Positions 53,417-62,900 of a stretch of 64,000 nucleotides of DNA are shown piece by piece. Below the pieces are notes generated by a model. It worked only from the letters and a program-made list of their open reading frames with translations. It did no database searches and had not been told where the DNA came from. The stretch spans positions 372,001 through 436,000 of the forward strand of contig CAAFUS010000006.1 in assembly GCA_900766265.1 (NCBI GenBank), written 5' to 3'. A program made the translations under genes and the position numbers. Origin of the DNA: Pseudomonadaceae bacterium (GTDB taxonomy: Bacteria; Pseudomonadota; Gammaproteobacteria; Pseudomonadales; Pseudomonadaceae). How positions within the stretch are numbered: position 1 is the first letter of the stretch; each line of letters starts with the position of its first letter.

Positions 53417-56205
53417 ATAACCTCCTTGCGCGAATTGCCCTGACTGACATGCCCGATGTTGGACAACATCAACAGCGTCGAACCCACCACGGCCAGGTAG
53501 ACGCCGAGGTCGAACAGCATCGCGGTAGCCAGCTCGAATTCGCCGATAACCGGCAGGTGGAAATGGCCGAACGCCGACGTGAGGAACGGATAGCCGAACA
53601 CCCAGCTACCGAGCCCCGTGAGCGCAGCGATGAATACCCCGGCCCCTGCGATGGTGTGATAGCTGAGCGGCTGGCGAGCCTGGGTCCAGGCCACCCCATG
53701 GGATACGTATTGCAGGATCAGCGCCACGGCGGTGACCAGGCCGGCGATGAACCCGCCTCCGGGCAGGTTGTGTCCGCGTAGGAAGATGAACACCGAGACC
53801 AGCAGCGCCATCGGCAACAAGGTCCGCGACAGCGTGTAGAGGATCATAGGATGCTGATCGCGCGACCAGGGCCGACCGCCGTAGTCGCGCTCCGGATGCG
53901 GCAGTCCCAGACCGCGCAGCATCGCGTAGATGCCGACGGCGGCAATGGCCAGCACGGCGATCTCTCCCAAGGTATCGAAGCCGCGGAAGTCCACCAGAAT
54001 CACGTTGACCACGTTGGTTCCGCCGCCCCCGGAGACGCTGTTCTCAAGGAAGAACGAGGCGATGCTGTCGTAGGGCCGGGTCATGACCGCGTAGGCGAGC
54101 AGGCCGATCATGGTGCCGCTGGCACCGGCCAGCACCAGATCCCGGAAACCGCGCAAGCTGCTGGTTTCCACCGGGGTGCGCGCCGGCATGAAGTACAGGG
54201 CCAGCATCAGCAGGATGATGGTCACCACCTCCACCGAAAGCTGAGTGAGCGCAAGGTCCGGTGCCGAGAAGCGCGCGAACGCCAGCGCCACCATCAACCC
54301 GGCACCGCTGAGAATCATCAGCGCCACCAGCCGACTGCGGTGGAATAGCACCGTCAACAGCGAGGTCAGCGCAAGAATGCCGAGCCCCAACGCGGTGATG
54401 CCGTCGATCGGCGACAGCTCGACCGGACCGTGCAGCGACTGCAGCGGGGTCAGCGCGACCACCACCAAGACCAGGGCACTGATCAGCATCAACGCGATAT
54501 AGCGCTGCAGCGACCCCGTCTCCAGGGAGTCGGTCAGGCGCTGGGCGGTGCGCACGACACCGTTCACGCTGCGCTTGAAGACCGCCAGCGAGTCCACCGC
54601 CGGCAGTCCCTCGTACCAGGCGAACATCACCTTGCGCAGCGAGTACACCAGGATGCCGCCCACCAGCGCGATGAAGCTCATCGCCAGCGGCAGGTTGAAA
54701 CCGTGCCAGATCGACAGACTGTATTCGGGCACCTCCCCGTGCAGGCTTCCGCTCACCGCCGCGGCCAACAGGGGGGCCACGGTATAAGCGGGCGCCATGC
54801 CGACCAGCAGGCAGAGCAGCACCAGCACCTCGACGGGGATTTTCATGTAACGCGCCGGTTCGTGCGGCGGGTACTTCGGCAGATCGATCGGATCGCCATT
54901 GAAGAACACGTCATGAATGAATCGCAGCGAATAGGCCACCGAGAACACACCGGCCAGGGTCGCGGCGGCGGGAATCGTCCAGTAGAAACTGCCCAAAAGA
55001 TGCTGGTCGAGGGTCTCGGCAAAGAACATCTCTTTGCTGAGGAAGCCGTTGAGCAAGGGCACGCCGGCCATCGCCAAAGACGCCACCATCGCCAGCACGG
55101 CAGTATGGGGCATGTATTTCCATAGCCCGTTGACGCGCCGCATGTCCCGCGTCCCGGTCTCGTGATCGATGATCCCCGCCGCCATGAACAGCGACGCCTT
55201 GAACGTGGCGTGGTTGATGATATGGAAGATCGCCGCGACCGCCGCCAGTCGCGAGTCCAGGCCGAACAGCAAGGTGATCAGGCCCAGGTGGCTAATGGTC
55301 GAATAGGCCAGCAGCCCTTTGAGGTCGTGCTGGAACAGCGCCATGATCGCCCCGACCAGCAGCGTGGTCATGCCTGTCAGGCTGACGATGTAGAACCACC
55401 ACTGCGAATCGGAGAGTGCCGGATACAGACGTGCCAGCAGGAACACGCCGGCTTTGACCATGGTGGCCGAGTGAAGGAATGCCGACACCGGCGTCGGCGC
55501 GGCCATCGCCTGCGGCAGCCAGAAATGGAACGGGAACTGCGCCGACTTGGTGAAGACGCCGAGCAGCACCAGGATCAGCGCTACCGGATAGAGGTCGTGG
55601 GCGCGAATCGCATGGCCTGCCGCAAGCACCGTCGACAGCTCGAAGGTACCGACGATGTGGCCGATCAGCAGAATGCCCGCCAGCAGCGCCAGACCGCCAC
55701 CACCCGTCACGGTCAGCGCCATGCGCGCCCCCTGGCGCGCATCGGAACGGTGCCCCCAGAAACCGATCAGGAGGAACGAGGACAGACTCGTCAGCTCCCA
55801 GAACATCAGCATCAGCAGCAGGTTTTCAGACAGCACCACACCAAGCATGGCGCCCATGAACAGCAGGAAGTAGGCGTAGAAACGCCCCATGGGTTCTTTC
55901 TTGGAGAGGTAGTAGCGTGCATAGAGGATGACCAGCAGGCCGATGCCTAGAATCAGCAGCGCGAACAGGAAGCCCAGTCCATCGAGACGCAGGCTCAGGT
56001 TCAATCCAATGTCAGGCAACCACGGCAGGCGGACAATCTCCACCTCGCCGGCGAACACCTGGCTGCGGCGGCCGAGCAGGGTGATCAGTGCGATCAATGG
56101 CGCAAGCCCCGCACCGAATGCACAGGCGGAGCGGCCGTAGCGCTCGAGGATCAAAGGCAGGACGATGCCGAGAAAGGGCAAAGCGATGATCAGCGCAAGC
56201 GCCAT
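53413..56205 (-). CDS. mnhA: Na+/H+ antiporter (Mrp) fused subunits A and B
   Basis: The 930-residue protein leads the operon. The N-terminal part is the NuoL-like antiporter module (about residues 60-450) with FWELTSLSSFLLIGFW and KSAQFPFHFWLPQAMAAPTPVSAFLHSATMVKAGVFLL. A central DUF4040-like region (about 600-680) follows, then an MnhB module (about 790-915) with LPMALLVSVFIFLRGHNLPGGGFIAGLV. This A-B fusion is the usual form in pseudomonads (PA1054). The complex exports Na+ and helps pH balance. The 233 bp upstream (56206-56438) holds the promoter region without a recognised motif. Confidence 0.95.
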   Translation of the reverse strand: MALALIIALPFLGIVLPLILERYGRSACAFGAGLAPLIALITLLGRRSQVFAGEVEIVRLPWLPDIGLNLSLRLDGLGFLFALLILGIGLLVILYARYYLSKKEPMGRFYAYFLLFMGAMLGVVLSENLLLMLMFWELTSLSSFLLIGFWGHRSDARQGARMALTVTGGGGLALLAGILLIGHIVGTFELSTVLAAGHAIRAHDLYPVALILVLLGVFTKSAQFPFHFWLPQAMAAPTPVSAFLHSATMVKAGVFLLARLYPALSDSQWWFYIVSLTGMTTLLVGAIMALFQHDLKGLLAYSTISHLGLITLLFGLDSRLAAVAAIFHIINHATFKASLFMAAGIIDHETGTRDMRRVNGLWKYMPHTAVLAMVASLAMAGVPLLNGFLSKEMFFAETLDQHLLGSFYWTIPAAATLAGVFSVAYSLRFIHDVFFNGDPIDLPKYPPHEPARYMKIPVEVLVLLCLLVGMAPAYTVAPLLAAAVSGSLHGEVPEYSLSIWHGFNLPLAMSFIALVGGILVYSLRKVMFAWYEGLPAVDSLAVFKRSVNGVVRTAQRLTDSLETGSLQRYIALMLISALVLVVVALTPLQSLHGPVELSPIDGITALGLGILALTSLLTVLFHRSRLVALMILSGAGLMVALAFARFSAPDLALTQLSVEVVTIILLMLALYFMPARTPVETSSLRGFRDLVLAGASGTMIGLLAYAVMTRPYDSIASFFLENSVSGGGGTNVVNVILVDFRGFDTLGEIAVLAIAAVGIYAMLRGLGLPHPERDYGGRPWSRDQHPMILYTLSRTLLPMALLVSVFIFLRGHNLPGGGFIAGLVTAVALILQYVSHGVAWTQARQPLSYHTIAGAGVFIAALTGLGSWVFGYPFLTSAFGHFHLPVIGEFELATAMLFDLGVYLAVVGSTLLMLSNIGHVSQGNSRKEVI

Positions 56206-56438
56206 GAAACGAACTCCTCAAACCGGCCCCATGGGGAGGCCAAACACATCCTTCGCAAGCAACGGAAGCCGGCGACGGGCCATGATCGGCCCAGGTGATA
56301 ACCAATGATTATCCATACCGATCAGGCCAGCGTCATCGCCTGATATATTTCCAAAAAACAAAATTGCCGCCTGGACCCGCCGGCTGGCGCGGTCTGACTG
56401 CGTTTTTGCCTGCCCAGCAGCGTCATGATGACGCAGTA

Positions 56439-56900
56439 TCAGTGGGCGACCCGGCTGGTGCCGTTGACGGTCATGATGCGCACGCGCTGACCTACGCTGA
56501 ACACCTGGTTCGGCTCGACCTCCTGCACGTAGGCGCGCATGCTGCCGTCGTCCTCGCGCACGGTGATCTCCACGCCCTGGGTGCGGGTGATACCTTCCTC
56601 CGCGGCCGAGCCGAGCATGCCGCCGGCGACTGCACCGATCACGGCCGCCACCGCGCTGCCGCGCCCGCCACCGACGCCGCTGCCGGCGATGCCGCCCACC
56701 ACGGCGCCGGCCCCGGTGCCGATCGGGGTCTTGGTTCCCTCGAGCTTGACCGGCCGCAGTGACTCGATGGTGCCGTAGCGAACCGTCTGGACTGCGCGCG
56801 CCTCGTCCCGGGAATAGGTGTCGCCGGTCAGATGGGACTGGCAACCCGTGATGGCCAGCGTGACAGCGGTAAACGAAGCTACGAAAATCGACTTGCGCAT
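56439..56900 (-). CDS. SlyB-like glycine-zipper lipoprotein
   Basis: The 153-residue lipoprotein has a type II signal (MRKSIFVASFTAVTLAITGC). The mature part carries a glycine-zipper region GTGAGAVVGGIAGSGVGGGRGS and a C-terminal RQGVEITVREDDG-type domain. This is the plan of SlyB and Pcp outer-membrane lipoproteins. It may be in the magnesium/PhoP or general envelope stress response. An inverted repeat GCGTCAT-G-ATGACGC (56420-56434) lies right after the stop. Confidence 0.88.
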   Translation of the reverse strand: MRKSIFVASFTAVTLAITGCQSHLTGDTYSRDEARAVQTVRYGTIESLRPVKLEGTKTPIGTGAGAVVGGIAGSGVGGGRGSAVAAVIGAVAGGMLGSAAEEGITRTQGVEITVREDDGSMRAYVQEVEPNQVFSVGQRVRIMTVNGTSRVAH

Positions 56901-57075
56901 AACATTCTCCTCATACGGACGCTTCGGCCCGATTCATCCGTGCCGCCAGGATGCTGAACCTGGCGACCCCGCCCAGCTGGCTGAGCACCGTTATTGATCG
57001 GACCACATTCTACTGATCCCTATCCCCACGCTTGCCGCACCACTGTTACAGCCCATTTGAAAGACAGAATGCAGC

Positions 57076-57312
57076 ATGGATTACTTCATCATTTTTATCA
57101 CGACGGCAGCGGGACTGATCTTCCATGGCTGGCTGATCGCTCGCGTCCGGCGCTGGGCGGACCGCGACCTGGCACTGTCGCATGCAGGGGACGATCCAGC
57201 TAAGCGTGCCTGGATGCTCCAGCGCCTGGCTCAGGCACGAAGTGAAGGAATCAGGCGCCGCGACCTGCCCCGCTGGCTGGAGCACGAAGCTGGACGCTAC
57301 CTGGCGGACTGA
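57076..57312 (+). CDS. Small membrane-anchored protein of unknown function
   Basis: The 78-residue protein has one N-terminal helix (YFIIFITTAAGLIFHGWLI) followed by a basic soluble part with RVRRWADRDLALSHAGDD and RRRDLPRWLEHEAGRYLA. The cytoplasmic part is helical. Similar proteins are found beside pdxH in pseudomonads. The ribosome site is weak. It is convergent with pdxH (6 bp apart). The function is unknown. Confidence 0.65.
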   Translation: MDYFIIFITTAAGLIFHGWLIARVRRWADRDLALSHAGDDPAKRAWMLQRLAQARSEGIRRRDLPRWLEHEAGRYLAD

Positions 57313-57318
57313 ATCGCA

Positions 57319-57966
57319 TCAGGGCGCCAGACGCTCGCGCCGCCAGGCACTGGCGTGCAGCAGGTAGTTCAGGCGATCGTGGAGACGGCTGGGGCGGCCC
57401 TGCCAGAACTCGATACGCTCCGGTACGAGACGATATCCACCCCAATGCGGCGGACAGCTGGGCGCCTGATCGGCGAAACGCTGCTCGGTCTGGGCGAGCA
57501 GGCGCTCTAGTTCGGCGCGATCCGCGATGGGCCGACTCTGTGGCGAGGCCCATGCACCCAGGCGGCTGCCCAGAGGGCGCACCTGGTAGTAGGCGTCCGA
57601 TTCTTCCGCGCTGACCCGCTCGACCCGTCCCTCGATGCGCACCTGTCGTTCCAAGGTGGGCCAGAAGAACGTCATGGCCGCATGGGGATTGGCCTGCAGC
57701 TGCTCGCCCTTCGCACTTTGGTAATTGCTGAAGAAGGTGAAGCCATGCTCGTCGAGCCCCTTGAGCAGCAGCACACGGCAGTGCGGACGTCCTTCGGCGT
57801 CGACGGTGGCCAGCGTCATGGCGTTGGGTTCGACAGGAAGCTGCTCGGTTTTCACCGCCTCGGTGAACCATTGGCGAAACAGTGCGAAGGGCTCATCCGG
57901 CGCGTTGGCTTCGCTCAGGCCATCTCGGGTGTAGTCGCGGCGCATGTCGGCCAAGGTCTGGGTCAT
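57319..57966 (-). CDS. pdxH: Pyridoxamine 5'-phosphate oxidase
   Basis: The 215-residue FMN enzyme makes PLP from PNP or PMP. Conserved parts are MTLATVDAEGRPHCRVLLLKG, FTFFSNYQSAKGEQL, PHAAMTFFWPTLERQVRIEG and the C-terminal WGGYRLVPERIEFWQGRPSRLHDR. The length is typical. It supplies the cofactor used by both MocR regulators here, though it is not linked to them in an operon. Confidence 0.96.
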   Translation of the reverse strand: MTQTLADMRRDYTRDGLSEANAPDEPFALFRQWFTEAVKTEQLPVEPNAMTLATVDAEGRPHCRVLLLKGLDEHGFTFFSNYQSAKGEQLQANPHAAMTFFWPTLERQVRIEGRVERVSAEESDAYYQVRPLGSRLGAWASPQSRPIADRAELERLLAQTEQRFADQAPSCPPHWGGYRLVPERIEFWQGRPSRLHDRLNYLLHASAWRRERLAP

Positions 57967-58080
57967 TGCAGAAGCTCCGGAGTCGGTGACGTTCAGAGCT
58001 TATCCGCTTTGCGCGATCGAGGCTTGATTCAAGGCAAGGCCCCGCGCACGGGTCCGGCGGCTGCCTGATGAACGTCGAAA

Positions 58081-58096
58081 GGCCGGCGAACCGGCC
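58081..58096 (-). terminator. Short hairpin after the OmpA-family gene
   Basis: GGCCGG-CGAA-CCGGCC, 6-bp stem with a stable CGAA loop, 10 bp past the stop of the minus-strand gene, followed by CTTTC. A weak terminator candidate. Confidence 0.45.
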
Positions 58097-58105
58097 CGGA
58101 TGGCG

Positions 58106-58753
58106 TTACTTGGCCACCACCTCGGTAGCGGCGACCTGAGTCGAGGCTGCCGCGGGGGCGGCTGTGGCCGGCTGGCTGTACTGGGCGATCAGCGCCTGCA
58201 TGGTGCTCTGCGGTGCCAGGACCATCTCGACGCGGCGGTTGAGTGCGCGGCCTTCGCTGCTGTCATTGGCGGCACGAGGCATGTCGGACCCCAGGCCACG
58301 AATCAGCAGGCGATCCGTTTTCAGGCCGCTGAGGCGGAAGATCGCCGCCACCGCGCCGGCACGCTCGCGGCTCAGGACACGGTTGGCCTCGTCGGCGCCA
58401 GTGCTGTCGGCATGACCGAGCACGACCACGGCGGTCTTGCTGTCGTTCTCGACCATCTTGGCCACGCGACTCAGCGGGCCAAGTGTTGCCGGCAGCAGCA
58501 TGCCAGGACGATCCGGATTGAAGGAGCCATCGACCGGAGCAGTCACTACCAGCAACGCATCGCGGCGCTCTAGCTCGAAGCGGCTGTCCTTGAGGGCCTC
58601 ACGCAGACGCGGCTCGTAATCGTCGAGCCAGGCAAGATCCACCTTGGGTTCTTCCGGCACCGGTTCTACCTTGCTGACTTTGTCTCCTCCGAACATGCTG
58701 CAGCCGGATACGGTCATGCAGAGAATCAAGGTGGCGTGCTTGAGCAGCTTCAT
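58106..58753 (-). CDS. OmpA-family lipoprotein
   Basis: The 215-residue protein has a type II signal (LILCMTVSGC) and an OmpA-type peptidoglycan-binding domain (about 95-180) with VVVLGHADSTGADEANRVLSRERAGAV and the family end RALNRRVEMVL. An Ala/Thr-rich tail follows. It is probably outer-membrane-anchored and binds the cell wall. It is a separate gene from the other OmpA-family lipoprotein at 62901. Confidence 0.9.
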   Translation of the reverse strand: MKLLKHATLILCMTVSGCSMFGGDKVSKVEPVPEEPKVDLAWLDDYEPRLREALKDSRFELERRDALLVVTAPVDGSFNPDRPGMLLPATLGPLSRVAKMVENDSKTAVVVLGHADSTGADEANRVLSRERAGAVAAIFRLSGLKTDRLLIRGLGSDMPRAANDSSEGRALNRRVEMVLAPQSTMQALIAQYSQPATAAPAAASTQVAATEVVAK

Positions 58754-58891
58754 ATGCAGGTTCCGTCGACGAAATGAGTGCGTGGGGGTAACCGGGCTCG
58801 CGGCAAAGCCCAGAAAATGAAGGATTCGGCTTAAATTGTGTATGCAACTCTTTATTCTGCAAAGGTTTGTCTATCCATTCTGACGAGTGGT

Positions 58892-60046
58892 TCAACCTAG
58901 GCATTTCAAAACTGTGCGGGCGATCTCCTGCGCTCTAGGGTCCATCAGCACATAAGGGCCGAGGCTGTTGGTGACGAAGCCGAACGAGACCTCCCGCTCC
59001 GGGTCGGCGAAACCCACGCAGCCGCCGGCTCCTGGATGGCCAAAGGCGCCTGGCCCCATGCCGAAGGTGGCGTTGGCCACGTCCGGCTGGTCTAGCCAGC
59101 AACCCAGCGCGAAACGCGTCGAAGCCAGCAAAGTGCGGTCTTCCCCCCGGCAATGCTCCCGCGTCATTTCGGCCAGCATCGCCGGATCGAGCAGCCGCCC
59201 CTGCAGCAGCCCGGTGTAAAAACCAGCCAGGGCGCGCGCGTTGCCGTGCCCGTTCGCCGCGAGCTGCGCCATGCGCCGCCACTCCGGCTTGTTGGCGCTG
59301 TTGAGCACGGAGGGTGGATTGTTGAAGGCGCGGGCGCTGAGCGACTTCGGCTCGCTCAGGGTCGCCTTCAACAGCCGTTGGGCCGCTGCGTCGCCGAAGT
59401 CGTTCTTGATCCGGGTGAGGTAGCCGACGCGATGGAACTGGGTGTCGTCCAGACCGAGATGGAAATCCAGCCCCAGCGGCCGAGCCGTACGGGCGACGAC
59501 CGCCTCGCCGGGCTCGCAACCATCCACCCGCCGCAGCAGCTCGCCGATCAGCCAGCCATAGGTGATGGCGGCGTAGCCATGCCCGTCGCCAGGTGTCCAC
59601 CAGGGCGCCTCGGCCGCCAGTGCGTCGGTCATGGTCTGCCAGTCATAGAGGGCTTCGGGCGGCAGGTCGTTGCGAATTGCCGGAAGCCCGGCCTGGTGGG
59701 TCAGCAACTGGCGAAGGGTAATGCCCGCCTTGCCGTTTTGGGCGAACTCGGGCCAGATCCGCGCGACCGGCGCGTCAAGGTCGAGCCTGCCCTCCTCGAC
59801 AAGCTGCAGCACGGCCACGGCGGCAAAGGTCTTGGTACAGGAAAACAGGTTGACGATGGTATCGCTCTGCCAGACCTGCTCCCCCGCCGTGTCGGCCATA
59901 CCGGCCCACAGGTCGACCACGGTCTCGCCGCCGACCTGCACGCATACCGCCGCGCCACGCTGCTGAGTGCCCTCGAACAGCGCCGCGAACGCCTCTCTGA
60001 CCGCCTCGAACTGGAGCTCGAAATGTCCCTGGATCTGCACGCACAT
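58892..60046 (-). CDS. EstB-like beta-lactamase-family serine hydrolase
   Basis: The 384-residue enzyme has the class C beta-lactamase-like fold. The SxxK motif is SCTK (Ser69, Lys72), the YxN-like motif is YGW, and a Gly-rich GAFGHPGAGG is near the C-terminus. Family VIII esterases such as EstB have this set and split esters or beta-lactam-like amides. There is no signal peptide. The substrate is unknown. Confidence 0.88.
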   Translation of the reverse strand: MCVQIQGHFELQFEAVREAFAALFEGTQQRGAAVCVQVGGETVVDLWAGMADTAGEQVWQSDTIVNLFSCTKTFAAVAVLQLVEEGRLDLDAPVARIWPEFAQNGKAGITLRQLLTHQAGLPAIRNDLPPEALYDWQTMTDALAAEAPWWTPGDGHGYAAITYGWLIGELLRRVDGCEPGEAVVARTARPLGLDFHLGLDDTQFHRVGYLTRIKNDFGDAAAQRLLKATLSEPKSLSARAFNNPPSVLNSANKPEWRRMAQLAANGHGNARALAGFYTGLLQGRLLDPAMLAEMTREHCRGEDRTLLASTRFALGCWLDQPDVANATFGMGPGAFGHPGAGGCVGFADPEREVSFGFVTNSLGPYVLMDPRAQEIARTVLKCLG

Positions 60047-60149
60047 ACCCCTTCGTCTTAGGTGTCGCGCATTGTTCCAGCGTCAGCGTCGGATGGGAAC
60101 AGGCGGCCCGGCGCCATTGCCGAGATGGATGTGCCGACAGGCTCTGCGG

Positions 60150-62294
60150 TTATTCGATTTGGCGGCGAAACGGCGGCAGCGCGTTGAGGATCGCCTTGCC
60201 GTAGCGCTGGGTCACCACGCGGCGATCGAGCAGTGTGATCTGTCCCCGGTCCTGCTCGGTACGGAGCAGACGCCCGCAGGCCTGCACCAGGCGCAGTGAG
60301 GCATCGGGCACGGCGATTTCCATGAACGGATTGCCACCGCGCGCCTCGATCCATTCGGCCAGCGCCGCCTCGACAGGATCGTCCGGCACGGCGAAGGGGA
60401 TTTTCGCGATGATCACGTGCTCACAGTACGCGCCCGGTAGATCGACCCCTTCGGCAAAGCTGGCCAACCCGAAGAGGACGCTCGTCTCGCCGTCGTCGAT
60501 CCGCGCCTTGTGCTTGTTCAGGGTTTCCTGCTTGGACAGGTTGCCCTGGATCAGCACCCGGCGACGCCACTCTCGGTCGAGCCCATCGAACACGTCCTGC
60601 ATCTGCCGCCGGGAGGAAAACAGCACCAGGGTACCGCGCGCGCCTTCGACCAGCCGTGGCAGCTCCCTCACAATGGCCGCGGTGTGCGCCGCGGCCTCGC
60701 GCGGATCGGCCTTGAGGTCGGGCACTCGCAACACGCCGGCATCGGCGTGATGGAAAGGGCTCGGGACCACCGCGGTGACAGCGTTGCGAGGCAGCCCGGC
60801 GCGCATGCGGAAGCGGTCGAAGCTGTTAAGGGCGGTCAGCGTGGCGGACGTCACCAGCGCACCGTAGGCCACGTGCCAGAGGTTGCGCCGCAGCGTCTCG
60901 GCGGCGAGGATCGGGCTGGCATTGACTTCGATGTCGTACAGCGCCCCGCTCTCGGCCAGGGTCAGCCAGCGCGCCATCGGCGGGCTGTCCTGAGGATCTT
61001 CGACGGTGAAGGCGGTCCACAGCTCCCAGTTACCCTGTGCCCGCACCAGCAGACTGCCGAACAGCGGATACCATTCTTCGGCCTGGTGGCTGGCAATGCC
61101 CACCGAGGCTTCGCCATCCATCGCCTCCTTGAGCAGCTCGGCCAGGCGCGTGAAGACATCGTTGAGCTTGGCGAAGCCTTTCTTCAGCTCCAGACCCAGT
61201 TCGCGCAAGTGCTCGGGAACAAGCCCGCCGACGAAACGATGCCGAGGCCGCTCGCGCCCTTCCATGTCTTCGCCGGCCTTGAAATCCGCCACCTGCTCAC
61301 AGGCCGTGAACATGAACTGCTGCTGGGTACGCAGCTCGCGCGCGAGCTCCGGGATGCCTTCGATCAGACGCCCAAGCTCGCCGGGAAGCGGATGCTGCGC
61401 CAGCAGCTTGGTCAGGTTCTTCTCGATTTGCCCGAGCCAGTCGGCAGTCGAGCGCAGTCGGGTGAAATGGGCGAAGTGCCCGATCGCCTTGTCCGGCAGG
61501 TGATGGCCTTCGTCGAATACATAAAGCGTGTCCCGCGGATCGGGGAGGACCGCCCCGCCGCCCAGCGCCAGGTCGGCCAGCACCATGTCGTGGTTGGTCA
61601 CGATCACGTCGACCTTTGTCATGCCCTCGCGCGCCTTGTAGAACGAGCATTGCTGGAAATTCGGACAATGGCGCCCGGTGCACTGGCTGTGGTCGGTGGT
61701 CAGACGCGCCCAGACTGGGTCCTCCAGCGCCTCGGGCCATGCATCGCGGTCACCGTCCCAGCGGTTGCCCGCGAGCTTTTCGATCATGCTGTTGAAGAGC
61801 TTCTGGCTGACCTCGTCCACGTCGATGCCGAAGCCCTCCTCCTCGAACAGCTGCGCGGTCGCGCTCTGCGCCTGGCCCTCCTGCAACAGCAGGTCCAGCT
61901 TGGACAGGCACAAATAGCGGCCGCGCCCCTTGGCCAGCGCAAAACTGAAGTTGAGCCCGCTGTTGCGCATCAGGTCGGGCAGGTCCTTGTTGACGATCTG
62001 CTCCTGTAGAGCCACGGTCGCGGTGGCGATCACCAGCCGCTTGCCGGCCGCCTTGGCAGTGGGAATCGCGGCCAGGCTGTAGGCGACGGTCTTGCCGGTA
62101 CCGGTCCCCGCTTCCACCGCGACCACCGCGGGTTCGCCGTCGCGACGACCCTCTTCATCCGTCTCGATGGAGCCCAGAACCTTGGCCACTTCGGCGATCA
62201 TCAGCCGCTGGCCATAGCGCGGCTTGAGCGCCTTCGCTTCGAGAAAACGGGTATAGGCGCCCTGGATCTGGGACTTGAGTTCGGTGCTGAGCAT
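60150..62294 (-). CDS. dinG: ATP-dependent DNA helicase DinG
   Basis: The 714-residue superfamily 2 helicase has Walker A GTGTGKT (63-69), an iron-sulfur domain with GRYLCLSK and CTGRHCPNFQQCSFY as cysteine ligands, the DEGH box in VFDEGHHLPDK, and the C-terminal motifs LVLFSSRRQM and QACGRLLRTEQDRG. The enzyme unwinds DNA and R-loops in damage repair. The upstream promoter region lies with that of the divergent CopD-like gene. Confidence 0.95.
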   Translation of the reverse strand: MLSTELKSQIQGAYTRFLEAKALKPRYGQRLMIAEVAKVLGSIETDEEGRRDGEPAVVAVEAGTGTGKTVAYSLAAIPTAKAAGKRLVIATATVALQEQIVNKDLPDLMRNSGLNFSFALAKGRGRYLCLSKLDLLLQEGQAQSATAQLFEEEGFGIDVDEVSQKLFNSMIEKLAGNRWDGDRDAWPEALEDPVWARLTTDHSQCTGRHCPNFQQCSFYKAREGMTKVDVIVTNHDMVLADLALGGGAVLPDPRDTLYVFDEGHHLPDKAIGHFAHFTRLRSTADWLGQIEKNLTKLLAQHPLPGELGRLIEGIPELARELRTQQQFMFTACEQVADFKAGEDMEGRERPRHRFVGGLVPEHLRELGLELKKGFAKLNDVFTRLAELLKEAMDGEASVGIASHQAEEWYPLFGSLLVRAQGNWELWTAFTVEDPQDSPPMARWLTLAESGALYDIEVNASPILAAETLRRNLWHVAYGALVTSATLTALNSFDRFRMRAGLPRNAVTAVVPSPFHHADAGVLRVPDLKADPREAAAHTAAIVRELPRLVEGARGTLVLFSSRRQMQDVFDGLDREWRRRVLIQGNLSKQETLNKHKARIDDGETSVLFGLASFAEGVDLPGAYCEHVIIAKIPFAVPDDPVEAALAEWIEARGGNPFMEIAVPDASLRLVQACGRLLRTEQDRGQITLLDRRVVTQRYGKAILNALPPFRRQIE

Positions 62295-62314
62295 GGGCGC
62301 GTAGCTGTATAAAT

Positions 62315-62344
62315 TTTCAGTATTCCAACGTGGCGGCTATGATA
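62315..62344 (+). promoter_or_regulatory. Possible promoter of the CopD-like gene
   Basis: TTTTCA (62315-62320) and TATGAT (62339-62344) with an 18-bp spacer resemble sigma70 -35 and -10 elements, 35 bp before the ATG at 62379. Confidence 0.4.
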
Positions 62345-62378
62345 GCGCGCGATTTCCCAACCGCCACCGGAGATTTCC

Positions 62379-62843
62379 ATGACTACGTTCGCCCTCCTTT
62401 ATGCCCTGCACGCCCTGGCTGGGCTCGTCTGGGTCGGTGGGATGTTCTTCGCCTGGATGATTCTCCGACCGGCGGCTGTCACCACCCTGCAGGCACCTGA
62501 GCGCCTGGCGCTGTGGTCCGAAGTGCTGCATCGGTTCTTCCAATGGGTCTGGGTGGCGGTGCTGGTGCTGCCGCTAAGCGGAATCGGGCTATGGCATATG
62601 CGCTTCGCCGGACTCGAGGGCGCACCGCGTTACGTGCACCTGATGGCCGGGCTTTATCTGGTCATGCTCGCGCTGTTCCTGCGCATCTCGCTGCTGCATT
62701 ACCCGGCGCTGAAGACGAACGTGGCGGCCGGAACCTGGCCGCAGGCCGGTGTCGCTCTGGGTCAGATCCGCCGGCTGGTCGGCATCAACCTGCTGATGGG
62801 TATCGCTGTATTCACGGCGGCCACCGCGCGGCCGATGTTCTAG
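62379..62843 (+). CDS. CopD-like membrane protein
   Basis: The 154-residue membrane protein has four helices and conserved His residues (LYALHALAGLVWVGGMFFAW and GLWHMRFAG). It resembles the C-terminal CopD/DUF4149 domain and may handle copper or heme in the membrane, though no copper gene is near. It is divergent from dinG (84 bp) and ends before a strong bidirectional terminator. Confidence 0.82.
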   Translation: MTTFALLYALHALAGLVWVGGMFFAWMILRPAAVTTLQAPERLALWSEVLHRFFQWVWVAVLVLPLSGIGLWHMRFAGLEGAPRYVHLMAGLYLVMLALFLRISLLHYPALKTNVAAGTWPQAGVALGQIRRLVGINLLMGIAVFTAATARPMF

Positions 62844-62856
62844 TGGGACGGAGACG

Positions 62857-62884
62857 AAAAGGCCGGGCAGATACCCGGCCTTTT
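62857..62884. terminator. Bidirectional terminator
   Basis: AAAAGGCCGGG (62857-62867) and CCCGGCCTTTT (62874-62884) form an 11-bp stem with a 6-nt loop. It serves the CopD-like gene (+) and the OmpA-family gene (-). Confidence 0.92.
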
Positions 62885-62900
62885 CGTGTTTGTCCGCCTT

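Noticed and set aside
60510..62009. A 499-residue open frame on the plus strand over dinG
   Set aside because: It is antisense to a complete DinG gene with all helicase motifs. Long antisense frames are common in DNA of this GC content.
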